A stretch of 64,000 bases of DNA from Prinsepia uniflora. Its lineage: Eukaryota; Streptophyta; Magnoliopsida; Rosales; Rosaceae. The translations under genes were made by a program, and so were the position numbers. The stretch spans positions 34,954,716 through 35,018,715 of the forward strand of contig CM064874.1 in assembly GCA_032719365.1 (NCBI GenBank), written 5' to 3'. Under the pieces are notes generated by a model. It saw nothing but the letters and a program-made list of their open reading frames with translations, was not told the DNA's origin and did not search any database. This document shows positions 1 through 9,287 of this stretch, one piece after another; within the stretch, counting starts at the first letter, position 1, and each line of letters begins with the position of its first letter.

Positions 1-1169
1 CACGCATCACCATTCACGTCTGGCACTGTTGACGTGAATAGTAATAGATTACATGTCTTTCCTTATTTGCCCTCATGCTTTCTTAGCTATATAAGCCATC
101 TTCACTCTCAAAATAAACCCTAGCCTCCACATAACAAAGAAATCAGATCTGCTCTTCTTTTTTCATTCTCCTTCTCTTCCATTGAGAAAACCTCAAAAAT
201 AAAACTCATCTTTCTATTTCCCTTCCACAACCATATCCCCTCTTCCATCCTTTTCCATCACTTTCCCATGTACCTCAATCTCTCATCATAAAAGCTCCAA
301 AATTCCTTCATCAAATTCGTCATCCATCATCTTTGTTGTGTGAAGAAGAAGCCATTTTTAGTTATGGAGAAGAAGACTGCCTTCTACTTAGAGTTTGCTG
401 CATCCATGTCTTTAATTAATGCTTTTATGTTGATTAGATACATGTGTAGCTAATTTCTCATCTAGGGTTCTTGATGTAACCATGTAAACTCAGTTCTATG
501 TTATGATTGAAGTATTCTGATTTTTACAAACTCTTCTTTGTTTCATTCATTTTAATTATTAATTCATATGTGATTCTAGTGCTTGATCACCATTAGGGCT
601 CCATATGCCTAGTTAGATTTAGAGCACATGCCATGCCTAAGTTTAATTGATTTATGAATGAAAGAATAGGGTTAGTGAGTACATGCCATGCCACTGAATT
701 TGTTTGGTCATATTATTTCTTTTCTCATACTTAAAGGCATTCTAGGAGTAATCTAATGTACATGCCATACTTAGGTTGCAATTAGAAGGACTAGATAGTG
801 TTCCACATGACTTATGTGAAAACGATCCTTAGAGCAGGTTTGGAAGATCATAGTACTTTAGTTACTGTATTCATAGAATCAAGGTTACATAGGTGAAGTC
901 AAGACCCTAACTTCCATCTCCATACTTTTCTCAATCTTTTCTATCTATCTTCATTTACTTAAAGTTTTAATTTCAGTTTAACGTCCTTACATATCACAAA
1001 TCAAAACCCAATTCTGTTTGATTTTCAATTCTTTTTATTCCACTAGTTAATTGAGTCATTATATGGTTATTTAGAGGTAATTGTGAAACCTAATTAGTCT
1101 CTGTGGTTCGACACCCTTACTTGTGCATTACCATTACTACAATAATAGTGTATAAGCTAGGATACATCA
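1..1169 (+). mobile_element. Element E: 3' part of an LTR, cut by the window edge
   Basis: This AT-rich stretch has no coding sequence. It has a TATA box followed by a leader-like segment, and ends in a tail (CTCTGTGGTTCGACACCC, then ...GGATACATCA) like the R-U5 tails of plant Athila/Tat-type and some copia LTRs. ACATGCCATGCC-like motifs recur at about 625-760. Immediately after it the sequence continues as the D LTR: positions 1170 onward match the intact D LTR from about 31638 onward, whereas 1-1169 do not match the corresponding part of that LTR. It is therefore an insertion whose right end is near 1169. The left end and its target duplication lie outside the window, so lineage and completeness are uncertain. 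Confidence 0.5.
88..95 (+). promoter_or_regulatory. Putative TATA box of LTR E
   Basis: TATATAAG is followed about 30 bp later by an A/C-rich leader-like sequence, the usual layout of a plant LTR promoter. No transcript evidence is available. Confidence 0.4.
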
Positions 1170-2721
1170 ACATGAAACTTGTCCTATTTAATGTAACGAA
1201 CATTTTGGCACTGGTTTCGGGGAAATCGGACACCGTTTTGATATTGTTTCGAGGGTCCGAATGTTTATGTTACGTTTAAAATACATATTTAAATCCCCGA
1301 AAAATTGGGGAAAATTATATGAAGTATATTGGAGTGTTAGGGACCCATGATAATGATTTTGGGTAGGAATGGTGCCTTTCGGAATTTACGAACGTGCAGC
1401 TCGAAAAGCGAGCGATATGGACGGTGTGTGAGTTGACTTTTGTTTTCTACCCTGAATGCATGCATATATGTTTTAAATGCTTTATGATATGATTTGAAAT
1501 GCTTTGGCATGATTGATGTTTCGATATAATGATTTCTGGATTTTGGGAATATTATATTATTTTATATGATTTTGGGCACGATTTTCGAGAAAACTATGAA
1601 ATTGTTGTTTTGGGCGAAGGCCCGGGATTTGAGATTGGTTTTGACTCGGATTTTGAGTCGGGAAATGATTTGATGGATTTATAGTGATTTTGGCTATCTT
1701 TTATGAAAAAATGTGAAAGTGGCAACTGAGGTTGCGATTGCACGAATTTGCGTGAAAATGATATTTTGGGCTTGAGACCCAATTGGATAGTGATTTTGAC
1801 TCGAATTTGGAGTCACATGTGAATATGATGAAATTGATGATTTTGATTTATAAAGTGAATTCTGGACACTGTTTTTATGATGGATTTGTGGAACTTGCTT
1901 TGTGAAAGCTATGTTTCGGGAAGAGGCCATGTTGAAATGTTTTTGATTTGATTTGAGATTTGAATGGCTTTAAAATGAGATTACTGGATTTGGTGAATGT
2001 TCCACATATACCATCCTCTGTGATTTGATGGTCTCCTCTAGACGTCGTAGATCCTAGAGTAGTCACGAACCACTGCCTGAAGATGAGTAGCTCCGAGGGA
2101 GGCTTAGTCTCAGGAGTGTAAGATTATGATGATATCCTCCAGACGTCGTAGATCCTGGAGATGATATCACCCCAGACGTCGTAGATCCTAGGGAGGTACT
2201 CGGACATGAGACACCCGAGTTGCACGTGTTGCATTGATATCGTGACGGGTTAGTTGGATATTGAGATTGGATATTGAGGATTGGTGGTATTATGATTTAT
2301 TGATATTTGTGTCCAGATACATTATATTATGAACTGATTTGATGAACATGAGTTTCATGGACCATGGGAAAACTTGTTTTGATTTTATCGGTCCACTGTT
2401 CATACTTGATTTAAATCACACTATGACTCTTGTTTTATGATATGTATGCATGTGTTGTGAAACTGGAGGGTAAGAATGTATTTTGATAAATGTATTTCTA
2501 AAACTTTGTTTTGTCCACTCACACCTTTTCTGTTTTATTGACCCTGCAGGTCGTGGCGCGATGATCGAGGCTATCCGAGAGGTGGGGGGCATGAAAGGGC
2601 ACAGGTACGGTTATCCCTTGTTTGGCAAGTGCTAAGGGTAATTTCAGAACATCAGTTGACTTGTCAGACGGGAGCAGGACCGGGCACGGTTATCTATGTC
2701 CTTCGGGGAGGGGTCTTGTCA
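1170..2721 (+). repeat. D 5' LTR, 5'-truncated by E
   Basis: It aligns to the intact D LTR from about 31638 to its end at 33083. It ends CTTGTCA just before the primer site. Inside are the inverted pair GTGAGTTGAC (1428-1437) and GTCCACTCAC (2513-2522), a TGCATGCA at 1457-1464, short hairpins of the type GGGC...GCCC and GACT...AGTC (about 1612-1815), and three hairpins with one shared loop (2036-2193). There is no coding sequence. Confidence 0.8.
2036..2193 (+). repeat. Three hairpins with one constant loop in the D 5' LTR
   Basis: The 12-nt loop ACGTCGTAGATC occurs three times (2042-2053, 2143-2154, 2176-2187), each time between 6-bp stem arms. The arms are CTCTAG/CTAGAG, CTCCAG/CTGGAG and CCCCAG/CTAGGG. 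The first two pair perfectly though their sequences differ. The third has one mismatch, which is absent from the corresponding hairpin of the 3' LTR (CCCCAG/CTGGGG at 32533-32556). Confidence 0.8.
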
Positions 2722-2724
2722 AAT

Positions 2725-2736
2725 TGGTATCAGAGC
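2725..2736 (+). other. D primer-binding site (tRNA-iMet)
   Basis: TGGTATCAGAGC lies three bases after the CA end of the LTR. It is the standard plant Ty3/gypsy and copia primer site complementary to the 3' end of initiator tRNA-Met, and it fixes the 5' LTR boundary and the orientation of D. Confidence 0.9.
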
Positions 2737-2764
2737 ACTAAGTTGCTGAATCTGTTGCCATGTC

Positions 2765-2884
2765 ATGCCTCCGAAACGTATGCCTCATGCACGACCTGGT
2801 AGTGGGACGAGTATACGAGGGTATATGAGACCTCGTGATAGATCTCGGAATGAGATTGACCGAGGATTCGGGGTCAGATGTTAA
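2765..2884 (+). pseudogene. D gag, 5' stub
   Basis: A 39-codon reading frame starts with MPPKR, a typical first segment of chromovirus Gag, 28 bp after the primer site. It continues as a basic, arginine-rich N-terminus and then stops. No capsid homology can be followed after it. This is the first part of the structural polyprotein of D, ended by a nonsense change or deletion. The start is chosen from its position after the primer site and its similarity to the MPPRR start of the element A gag. Confidence 0.6.
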
Positions 2885-3069
2885 TCAGTGTACACTGTGA
2901 ACTACTAACTGTTAAACACAGATTTATGTGGGTCCCAAGAATGAACGAGCCCAAAGATTAGAAAGGTAGCACAATTAGGCAGATTGGACCCGGGATGAGA
3001 TGATTCTCATTGAATTCCTTAAGTGGAATGTATGTCTAACGAGTTTAGAATGTGATGGGATATCCCTTA
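2885..3069 (+). other. D internal DNA before insertion A
   Basis: I see no recognisable coding here. It ends with CCTTA (3065-3069), the left copy of the target duplication of element A. Confidence 0.6.
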
Positions 3070-5523
3070 TGACAGGACCCGTCCCAATCCCACTGGGACA
3101 ACCCGGGGACGTGTCCCGCTCCCGTCTGACAACGACTCCAAACATACCAAAATTACCCTTTAATGAAAACTAAATACTCAAATTTAATAAATAACGTGCA
3201 ACAACATCGTTCAGAATGATAGCTGTCAGACAAGGGATAGTACAATAACAAAATGTGAGCACAATAGTCAGAGTACATTATTTGGTGCTCAACCTACCCA
3301 CTAGGGGGTGTACAGGTGCACATTGAATAAACTAAGCCTCTTCCTCCTCCTCCGGATCCTCCTCTAATTCCGTGTCACGGACTAGAGGGGTTAGTAAAAC
3401 ATTTAAAGAGTGAGTGAGCCGAAAATAAACAGTTTATAAATCAATTTCATATTAAAGTAAATCATAAGATTTTACCCCTCCGTTTTCCAAATCTTGCATG
3501 CATTGAAAACATAGTATCATAATGAAATCATAACCACAGAATCATAATGAAAACATATTAAGGCACTGTAAAACCCAACCTAAATGATGTCACGGTTCTA
3601 AGGCTACGCGTTGCCACTCAGGGTCTCACACCCAAGACTCCCCTAGGTACATTAGTGCCCGGTATCCCGGTCACTGCCCGAGGTATACAAACATTCCGTC
3701 CTGAGAGTAAGCAACCCAATGGGGGTTAACTCCACTCAGTCAGTGCCCCGTGACTACTCCAGGGTCCACCTGGGCCAACGACCCTCCCTGGAGGAGACAA
3801 GATAGAAAGGTAGGAAAGTACAGTACAATAACAGTATAGTTTACCCTATGTCCCCCGGACATCCCTGAACACAGTCCACATATAATCCAGACGGGTCTCA
3901 TGCGCAAAACATCATAATAAGAAATATAAACAGTTCATATAGTACTCATCTAAATCATAAGTGGAAATAGTAAAACAGTTTATGCATGCAAGCTTTTTAT
4001 AAATCAAACACCCCACTCACACTCGGTCCTCGCTTGACTATCCTAACGATCTCCGATCGACACGAAACCACCACCATTGGATCCGTATCGTTGAAACCTT
4101 GAAAATGGTACCGGTCCCACCAAAAATAAAGTTGACACGCGCCCCCACGCGCCTGGTCAACGCTGCTACAATGTTATTGACGTCAACATGACGTCATCTC
4201 CGACACATGTCAGATGACACGTGGCATGCTCTAGTTGGCCCCTGATCTGACAATCTCTAACCTGACGACGTCATCATGACAACACTTCTGACGTCAGCAT
4301 GATGATATCACCAGTGCTACAGTGTCGTGTCACCCCATTTCTTGAAATCGGGTCGCCGTTTGACCCGCGGCTTTACCTGTTTCCACAGTCCATTTCCGGC
4401 CACCATTTTCGATAGGGTTTGATTCTAAAGGGTCATCTAGGTCTGTTCTATGGATCTAGATCCTCAAAACTGGTAAAATGACGGTGAAATCATACGTGGA
4501 CTCTGAAGAAGTTCACGGCTCAACTCCGGTCGTCTTCTCCGGCTGTCTCCTGCATCTCAGTCTTCCAAACCAGTTCCTCTGAGCTCGTCACCGTCCCTAG
4601 AGTATGTCCCAAAGCAAAGAGTCGAGCCGTAGACATTAAAATGGATCTTTTTCGAACTGGGAAGGAAAACAGTTCTCTCGGGTTTTGGGAGTTACCTCCG
4701 TCGTGTCGCCGTAGTAGCCTGTGTCGACCGTCCCATCTTCTTCCTAGGTTCCTCACGGTTCTATCTGGAGCTCCGTGCAAGTCCAGGGGATGATGGCAGG
4801 TGGTACGGGCTTCCTGGATCCTGTTTCCTCTGTTTCAGGTCTGGGGATTTCTGGGTTGTTCAGGCAGGGAGGAAGGAAGATGGAGGTTGGTGGTGCATGG
4901 TGGAGTTGGAGAGGATGATGGTGGTGCAGGTGACGGTCGTCTGGTGGTGAGGAGGTTGTCGGTCTGGTCGTTTGGGCAGAGAGAATCGAAGGGGTTTGTT
5001 CGCGGTGAGGGAAAAATGTGTGTGTGTTTCTGAGAGAGGGAGAGATGGGATCGTGCATGAGAAGGAGAAGGCAGATGAAATGGACGGTCTGGATGTGTTT
5101 GGGCAGATAGATCAAGGGCTGGGATTAAATGAAAGAGAATTAATTATAAAAAAAAATAGACCAATATGCTTATAGGTCTACTTTATTGGAATAATGCACA
5201 CTTGGGTGAGTGACACTTGTCACTTATCCGATGGCTCAGTTTGAAATTAAGGTTTTGCACATATTTCAATAATTAATTAATATTTTAACATTTTCTCCCG
5301 GTTCGTAAATTTCGCTAAAATACTTCCGTGACCATAAATTTTTCATACGAACTCCAATTTTGGCGTGCCGCCTGTCTATGGATTCGTGATGTCTCAATCT
5401 ACGTCATAGTCATGGGTCAAAGTCCAAATTTTTTCCCGGGTCAAAAGTCAAAGTTTCCCCCCTTCAGGGGCAAAATAGTCATTTCATATTAAATTATTAA
5501 TAATCACGGTTCGGGTCGTTACA
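3070..5523 (-). repeat. A 3' LTR (left copy)
   Basis: It begins TGACAGGACCC on the + strand and ends GTCGTTACA, so on its own strand it reads TGTAACGACCC...TCCTGTCA. It is similar along its length to the right copy. The inner inverted pair is GTGAGTGAGC (3410-3419) and CCCCACTCAC (4011-4020), with ATGCATGCA at about 3982. A copy of the motif CGTGCCGCCTGTCTATGG is at 5364. The small reading frames inside are not conserved as proteins between LTR copies. Confidence 0.9.
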
Positions 5524-5536
5524 ACCTACCCACCTT
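5524..5536 (-). other. A polypurine tract
   Basis: On the minus strand AAGGTGGGTAGGT abuts the TGTAACGACCC start of the 3' LTR. It is preceded by the common chromovirus segment TTTCGAGGACGAAATTT. This is the expected primer for plus-strand DNA synthesis. Confidence 0.85.
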
Positions 5537-5558
5537 ACAAAAATTTCGTCCTCGAAAT

Positions 5559-5990
5559 TTACTCAAATAAATGTGGGCACTGCCCTCTCATCAAATCCCC
5601 GGGTTCCCATGTCGCTTCCTCCACATCGTGGTTCCTCCACATCACCTTAACTAATGGAATCGTCTTGTTCCTTAAGACCTTTTCCTGCCAATCCAGAATT
5701 TGCACTGGCCGCTCCTCGAAGCTCAAATCTGACATCAATTCCATTGGTTGTTCCGGTAGTGCATGAGAGTCATCCCGAAGATATTTTCGTAGCATAGACA
5801 CATGGAATACATCATGTACTCGGGAAAGCTCTGAAGGTAGGGCTAAATGATAAGCTACTGGACCAATCCTCTCAACGATCTCATAGGGTCCAATGTAACG
5901 GGAACTCAACCTCCCACGTCGTCCGAATCGGATGATCCCTTTCCATGGTGATAACTTCAAGAAAACAAGGTCGCCAACCTCAAACTCCAA
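5559..5990 (-). pseudogene. A pol: integrase C-terminus and chromodomain
   Basis: The 143-residue segment starts in the integrase C-terminal domain (MEFEVGDLVFLKLSPWKG, then RRGRLSSRYIGPYEIVERIG). It runs through the conserved SELSRVHDVFHVSMLRKY and ends in a chromodomain (VQILDWQEK, VKVMWRNHDVEEATWE, then a C-terminal LF). In the family, the chromodomain directs integration into heterochromatin by binding histone marks. The aromatic residues W and the ATWE segment are present. The reading frame differs by one register from the integrase core upstream: a small indel near 6045-6060 shifts the frame, as the sequence between (AAKDRQKSYADRR) is readable only in this frame. Confidence 0.9.
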
Positions 5991-6006
5991 ATCTCGGATT
6001 CGTCGA

Positions 6007-6828
6007 TCAGCATAACTCTTTTGACGATCCTTGGCCGCCTTTAATCTCTCCCCGATAAACCCGGACTGTCTCCTGGGTCAAATCCATCAAGTCTGGCCCC
6101 ATTGCGGTTCTTTCCCCGATTTCCATCCAGCATACAGGTGTTTTGCACTGTCGACCATACAGTGCCTCATAGGGAGCCATCCTAATACTCGTATGATAGC
6201 TGTTATTGTAAGCAAACTCCATCAATGGTAACCGATCAGCCCATGAATCCTGGAATTGCAACACGCAGGCTCTCATCATGTCCTCTAGAGTCTGTATCGT
6301 CCTTTCAGACTGTCCGTCGGTCTGTAGGTGGAATGCCGTACTGAAATGTAAGTTTGTACCCAATGCAGTCTGCACACTCCTCCAAAATCTGGAAGTGAAA
6401 TGCGGGTCCCAATCCGACACTATCGACTATGGGGTACCGTGTAGTCGGATGACCTCATTAATAAAAAGTTGGGCCAAACGGTTGGGCTTGTAAGTCCCAC
6501 GTACAGGCAGAAAATGTGCTGATTTGGTTAACCGATCCACAATTACCCAAATCCCATCAAATCCACTCCGTGTCTTCGGTAGTTTGAAGATGAAATCCAT
6601 CGTAATGTGATCCCATTTCCATTTCGGGATCGGGAGTGGCTACATAGCTCCATACGGACGCTGCCATTCTGCCTTGACCTGCTGACAGATCAAACACTTG
6701 CTGACGAATTCATCTATTTCCCTCTTTATCCCTGGCCATCAATAGTGGTCCTAGAGAGTACGATACATTTTTGTCCCCCTTGGATGCATAGCATACGCTG
6801 AACTATGTGCCTCATGTAAAATCTCTCT
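6007..6828 (-). pseudogene. A pol: integrase zinc finger and catalytic core
   Basis: Reading on the minus strand, the N-terminal HHCC finger is visible (HEAHSSAYAMH, then CLICQQVKAEW), followed by the DDE core. The first Asp lies in HITMDFIFKLP, the second in SDWDPHFTSRFW, and the Glu in TDGQSERTIQTLED. The core ends at MAPYEALYGRQC. Several nonsense codons interrupt the frame: one just before the finger at 6829-6831, one before DHYWWPG, one after the finger, and one before SIVSDWDP. Integrase joins element cDNA to the chromosome. The catalytic residues survive, but the protein cannot be made from this copy. Confidence 0.88.
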
Positions 6829-7794
6829 TTATAACTCTGGTACCGCAGGTACACACAACCATCCAAGTTTCACTAAAGTTCCATCACCCCGGATGAAGAA
6901 ATCCTGCCTCTGTCCAGTCTCAACCTCGCTTCTATAGTCACAGAATATCCGTTCCTGGAGTTGAGCCTCAATAATCATGTCGACCAACACCGGTCGTACA
7001 TGAAAGCTAGCCAACAAGGCTCCCTGCTCGTCCATCTCCAACATAACTCCGCTCTTCCGGAGTTCTACTAAAAAGGGAAGATACACCATCCTCAGGTGTG
7101 CAACTGATCCCGCTGATTTCCTGCTAAGCGCATCTGCCACCACATTCGCTTTGCTGGGGTGGTACTCGATTGTACAGTCACAATCCTTTATTAGTTCTAA
7201 CCATCTCCGCTGCCTCATGTTAAGCTCCTTCTGGGTCAATAAATGCTTAAGACTCTGGTGGTCGGTGTATATCCTGCATGTTACACCGAACAGGTAATGC
7301 CTCCAAATTTTTAGGGCATGAACCACCGCTGCCAACTCCAAATCATGAGTAGGGTAGTTCAGTTCTTGAGTCTTCGGCTGCCGAGATGCGTAGGCAATAA
7401 CTCTCCAATTTTGCAGCAACACGCAACCTAAACCTTGCAGCGATGCATCAGTATAGACTACGAACTCCCAACTGTTATCCGGTAATGCAAGGACAGGTGC
7501 AGTGGTCAAACGGTACTTCAATTCCTGGAAAATCTGTTCACACTGCTCGTCCCATACGAACTTCACCCATTTCTGAGTTAATCGAGTCAATGGTGCAGTA
7601 ATCTTGGAGAAACCCTCCACGAATCTCTGATAGTAACCCGCTAATCCAACAAAACTCCGCACTTCCGTCACTGTTGTCAGTCTTGGCCAATTGGTCACTG
7701 CCTCCGTTTTCTGGGGATCCTCACTAATCCCATTGGGAGATATGATGTGACCTAGGAATCCAATACTGTTTAGCCAGAATTGACATTTTCTCAA
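6829..7794 (-). pseudogene. A pol: RT connection and RNase H
   Basis: The open segment of 321 residues starts in the RT thumb/connection (KCQFWLNSIGFLGHIIS, then FVGLAGYYQRFVEGFSKI). It continues into RNase H, with VVYTDASLQGLGCVL carrying the first catalytic Asp, YTDHQSLKHL, and ADALSRK at the end of the domain. RNase H removes the RNA strand during reverse transcription. It shares one reading frame with the RT segment upstream (separated only by a stop at 7816-7818) and with the integrase downstream (separated by a stop at 6829-6831). Confidence 0.92.
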
Positions 7795-7815
7795 TTTGGC
7801 ATATAGATGTTCTTG

Positions 7816-8598
7816 TCATAGTTTGCCCAAAACCAGTCGTAGACGTTTCTCATGAGTCCTAGCATTCTTGAAATACACCAAAATGTCGTCGATAAACACG
7901 ATCATAAATTTATCCAAATACGATTGAAATATCCGATTCATCAAGTTCATGAATGCAGCTGGTGCATTCGTCAGTCCGAAGGGCATCACCAAGAATTCGT
8001 AATGCCCGTACCTCGTCCGAAAAGCCGTTTTTTGAACGTCCCCGTAGGCTATTCTCAACTGATGATACCCTGATCGTAGATCTATCTTTGAGAAGTACCG
8101 CGCTCCTCGTAATTGATCGAACATGTCGTCGATCCTGGGTAAGGGATACTAATTCCTTACCGTGGCCTTATTTAGTTGCCTATAATCCACGCACAACCGC
8201 AAGCTGCCCTCCTTCTTTTTTACAAATAAAACCGGCGCTCCCCAAGGTAATGTACTGGGTCGGATAAACCCTAGATTCACCAGTTCCTGGAGTTGGATTT
8301 TCAATTCCCGTAATTCGACCGGTGCCATCCGATACGACGCTTGCGAAATCGGTCGTGTTCCGGGGAGTAATTCGATTGTGAAGTCGATCTCCCGGGGTGG
8401 TGGTAATCCAGGTAAGTCCTCTGGAAATAGATCAGGAAATTCCCTCAAAATTGGGAAATCCTCGATCCTCAAAGATTCATCCGTTGATTCTACCACATAA
8501 GCTAGATAACACTGACACCCCTTCTGTAAAATTTTAGTAGCTGTAAGTGCAGAAATTACCTTGGGTGACGAGTCTCCACACTCTCCCTGGAATATCAC
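7816..8598 (-). pseudogene. A pol: reverse transcriptase
   Basis: Two in-frame open segments (8149-8598 and 7816-8124) make up the RT fingers and palm. Visible motifs in order are FPDLFPEDLPGLPP, IDFTIELLPGTRPI, YRMAPVELRELK, GAPVLFVKKKEGSLRLCVDY, FSKIDLRSGYHQ with the first catalytic Asp, FLVMPFGLTNAPAAF, and FIDDILVY with the catalytic YxDD-equivalent pair. A nonsense codon at 8149-8151 follows NKATVRN and another at 7816-7818 ends the palm. The motifs and the chromodomain downstream place it with Tekay/Del chromoviruses. The catalytic residues are intact, so decay seems to be mostly nonsense change. Confidence 0.93.
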
Positions 8599-8661
8599 CT
8601 ACGGTAAACTCGGACCCCTCAAAGTCACCCGTTTGTTGCAGCAGTCGATGATCAAATAGTA

Positions 8662-9287
8662 TTATGACAACCAGTCAACTCCAAGTATCACGTCGAAGTC
8701 GTGCAAAGCTGTAAGGATCAAATCTACTGGAAACTCTACACCTTCAACTTCCACTGGACAAGCCCGTAACTCCTGGTTCACTCGATAGGTCACCCCTATT
8801 GGTGTACCCACACCCATCTCGTACTCGAGTGCTGATACCTCATGGCCTAAAAGACTCGCACAGCTCGGTGAAATAAATGAATGAGTCGCCCCAGAATCCA
8901 TCAATGCACGAACGACAATATCAGAAATGTATACAATACCTATCACTACTCCCGGAATAGATCTGGCCTGCTGATGTGTGACTGCATAGACACGAGCCAA
9001 AGATTTGGTCGGTTGACCACGTCCTCTAGCTCCTCTATCATGGCCACGCACAACACTGCGTGTCCGGCTGCTGGCAGTCTGGGATGCTGAGCTCTGTGCT
9101 GGAATGGCGTTGCCCTGAACTATCGGACACTCAGATGCATAGTGTCCCGACTCACCACAAGCGAAACATGTGACATTTCTCGGTCGACCCGAGTATCCTC
9201 CCGGTGACGTGCTCATAGGTGAGTACTGCTGCTGCCAAGCACCAGATCGCTGTCCAGACCTCTGAGGATTCCTGAAACGACCGGAAC
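8662..9287 (-). pseudogene. A gag C-terminus (zinc knuckle) and protease
   Basis: The segment starts at the edge of insertion B, so gag is entered in mid-protein. A CCHC zinc knuckle CFACGESGHYASEC (nucleocapsid) is followed by a basic linker. The aspartic protease follows, with the active site ALMDSGATHSFIS and the C-terminal DVILGVDWLS. A stop codon comes right after DWLS (8662-8664), where related elements continue in frame into RT. The rest of gag is at 23896-24594. The frame is the same as that of RT, consistent with a single gag-pro-pol reading frame in the ancestor. Confidence 0.92.
9283..9287. other. Target duplication of element B, left copy (GGAAC)
   Basis: GGAAC abuts the first base of B. 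The identical GGAAC at 23891-23895 abuts its last base. Confidence 0.92.

Noticed and set aside
4520..5115. Overlapping reading frames of 77-120 codons (both strands) that could look like small genes
   Set aside because: They lie inside the A LTR, consist of Arg/Ser/Pro-rich translation of GC-rich DNA, and the corresponding frames in the other LTR (about 26325-26919) have different lengths and starts.
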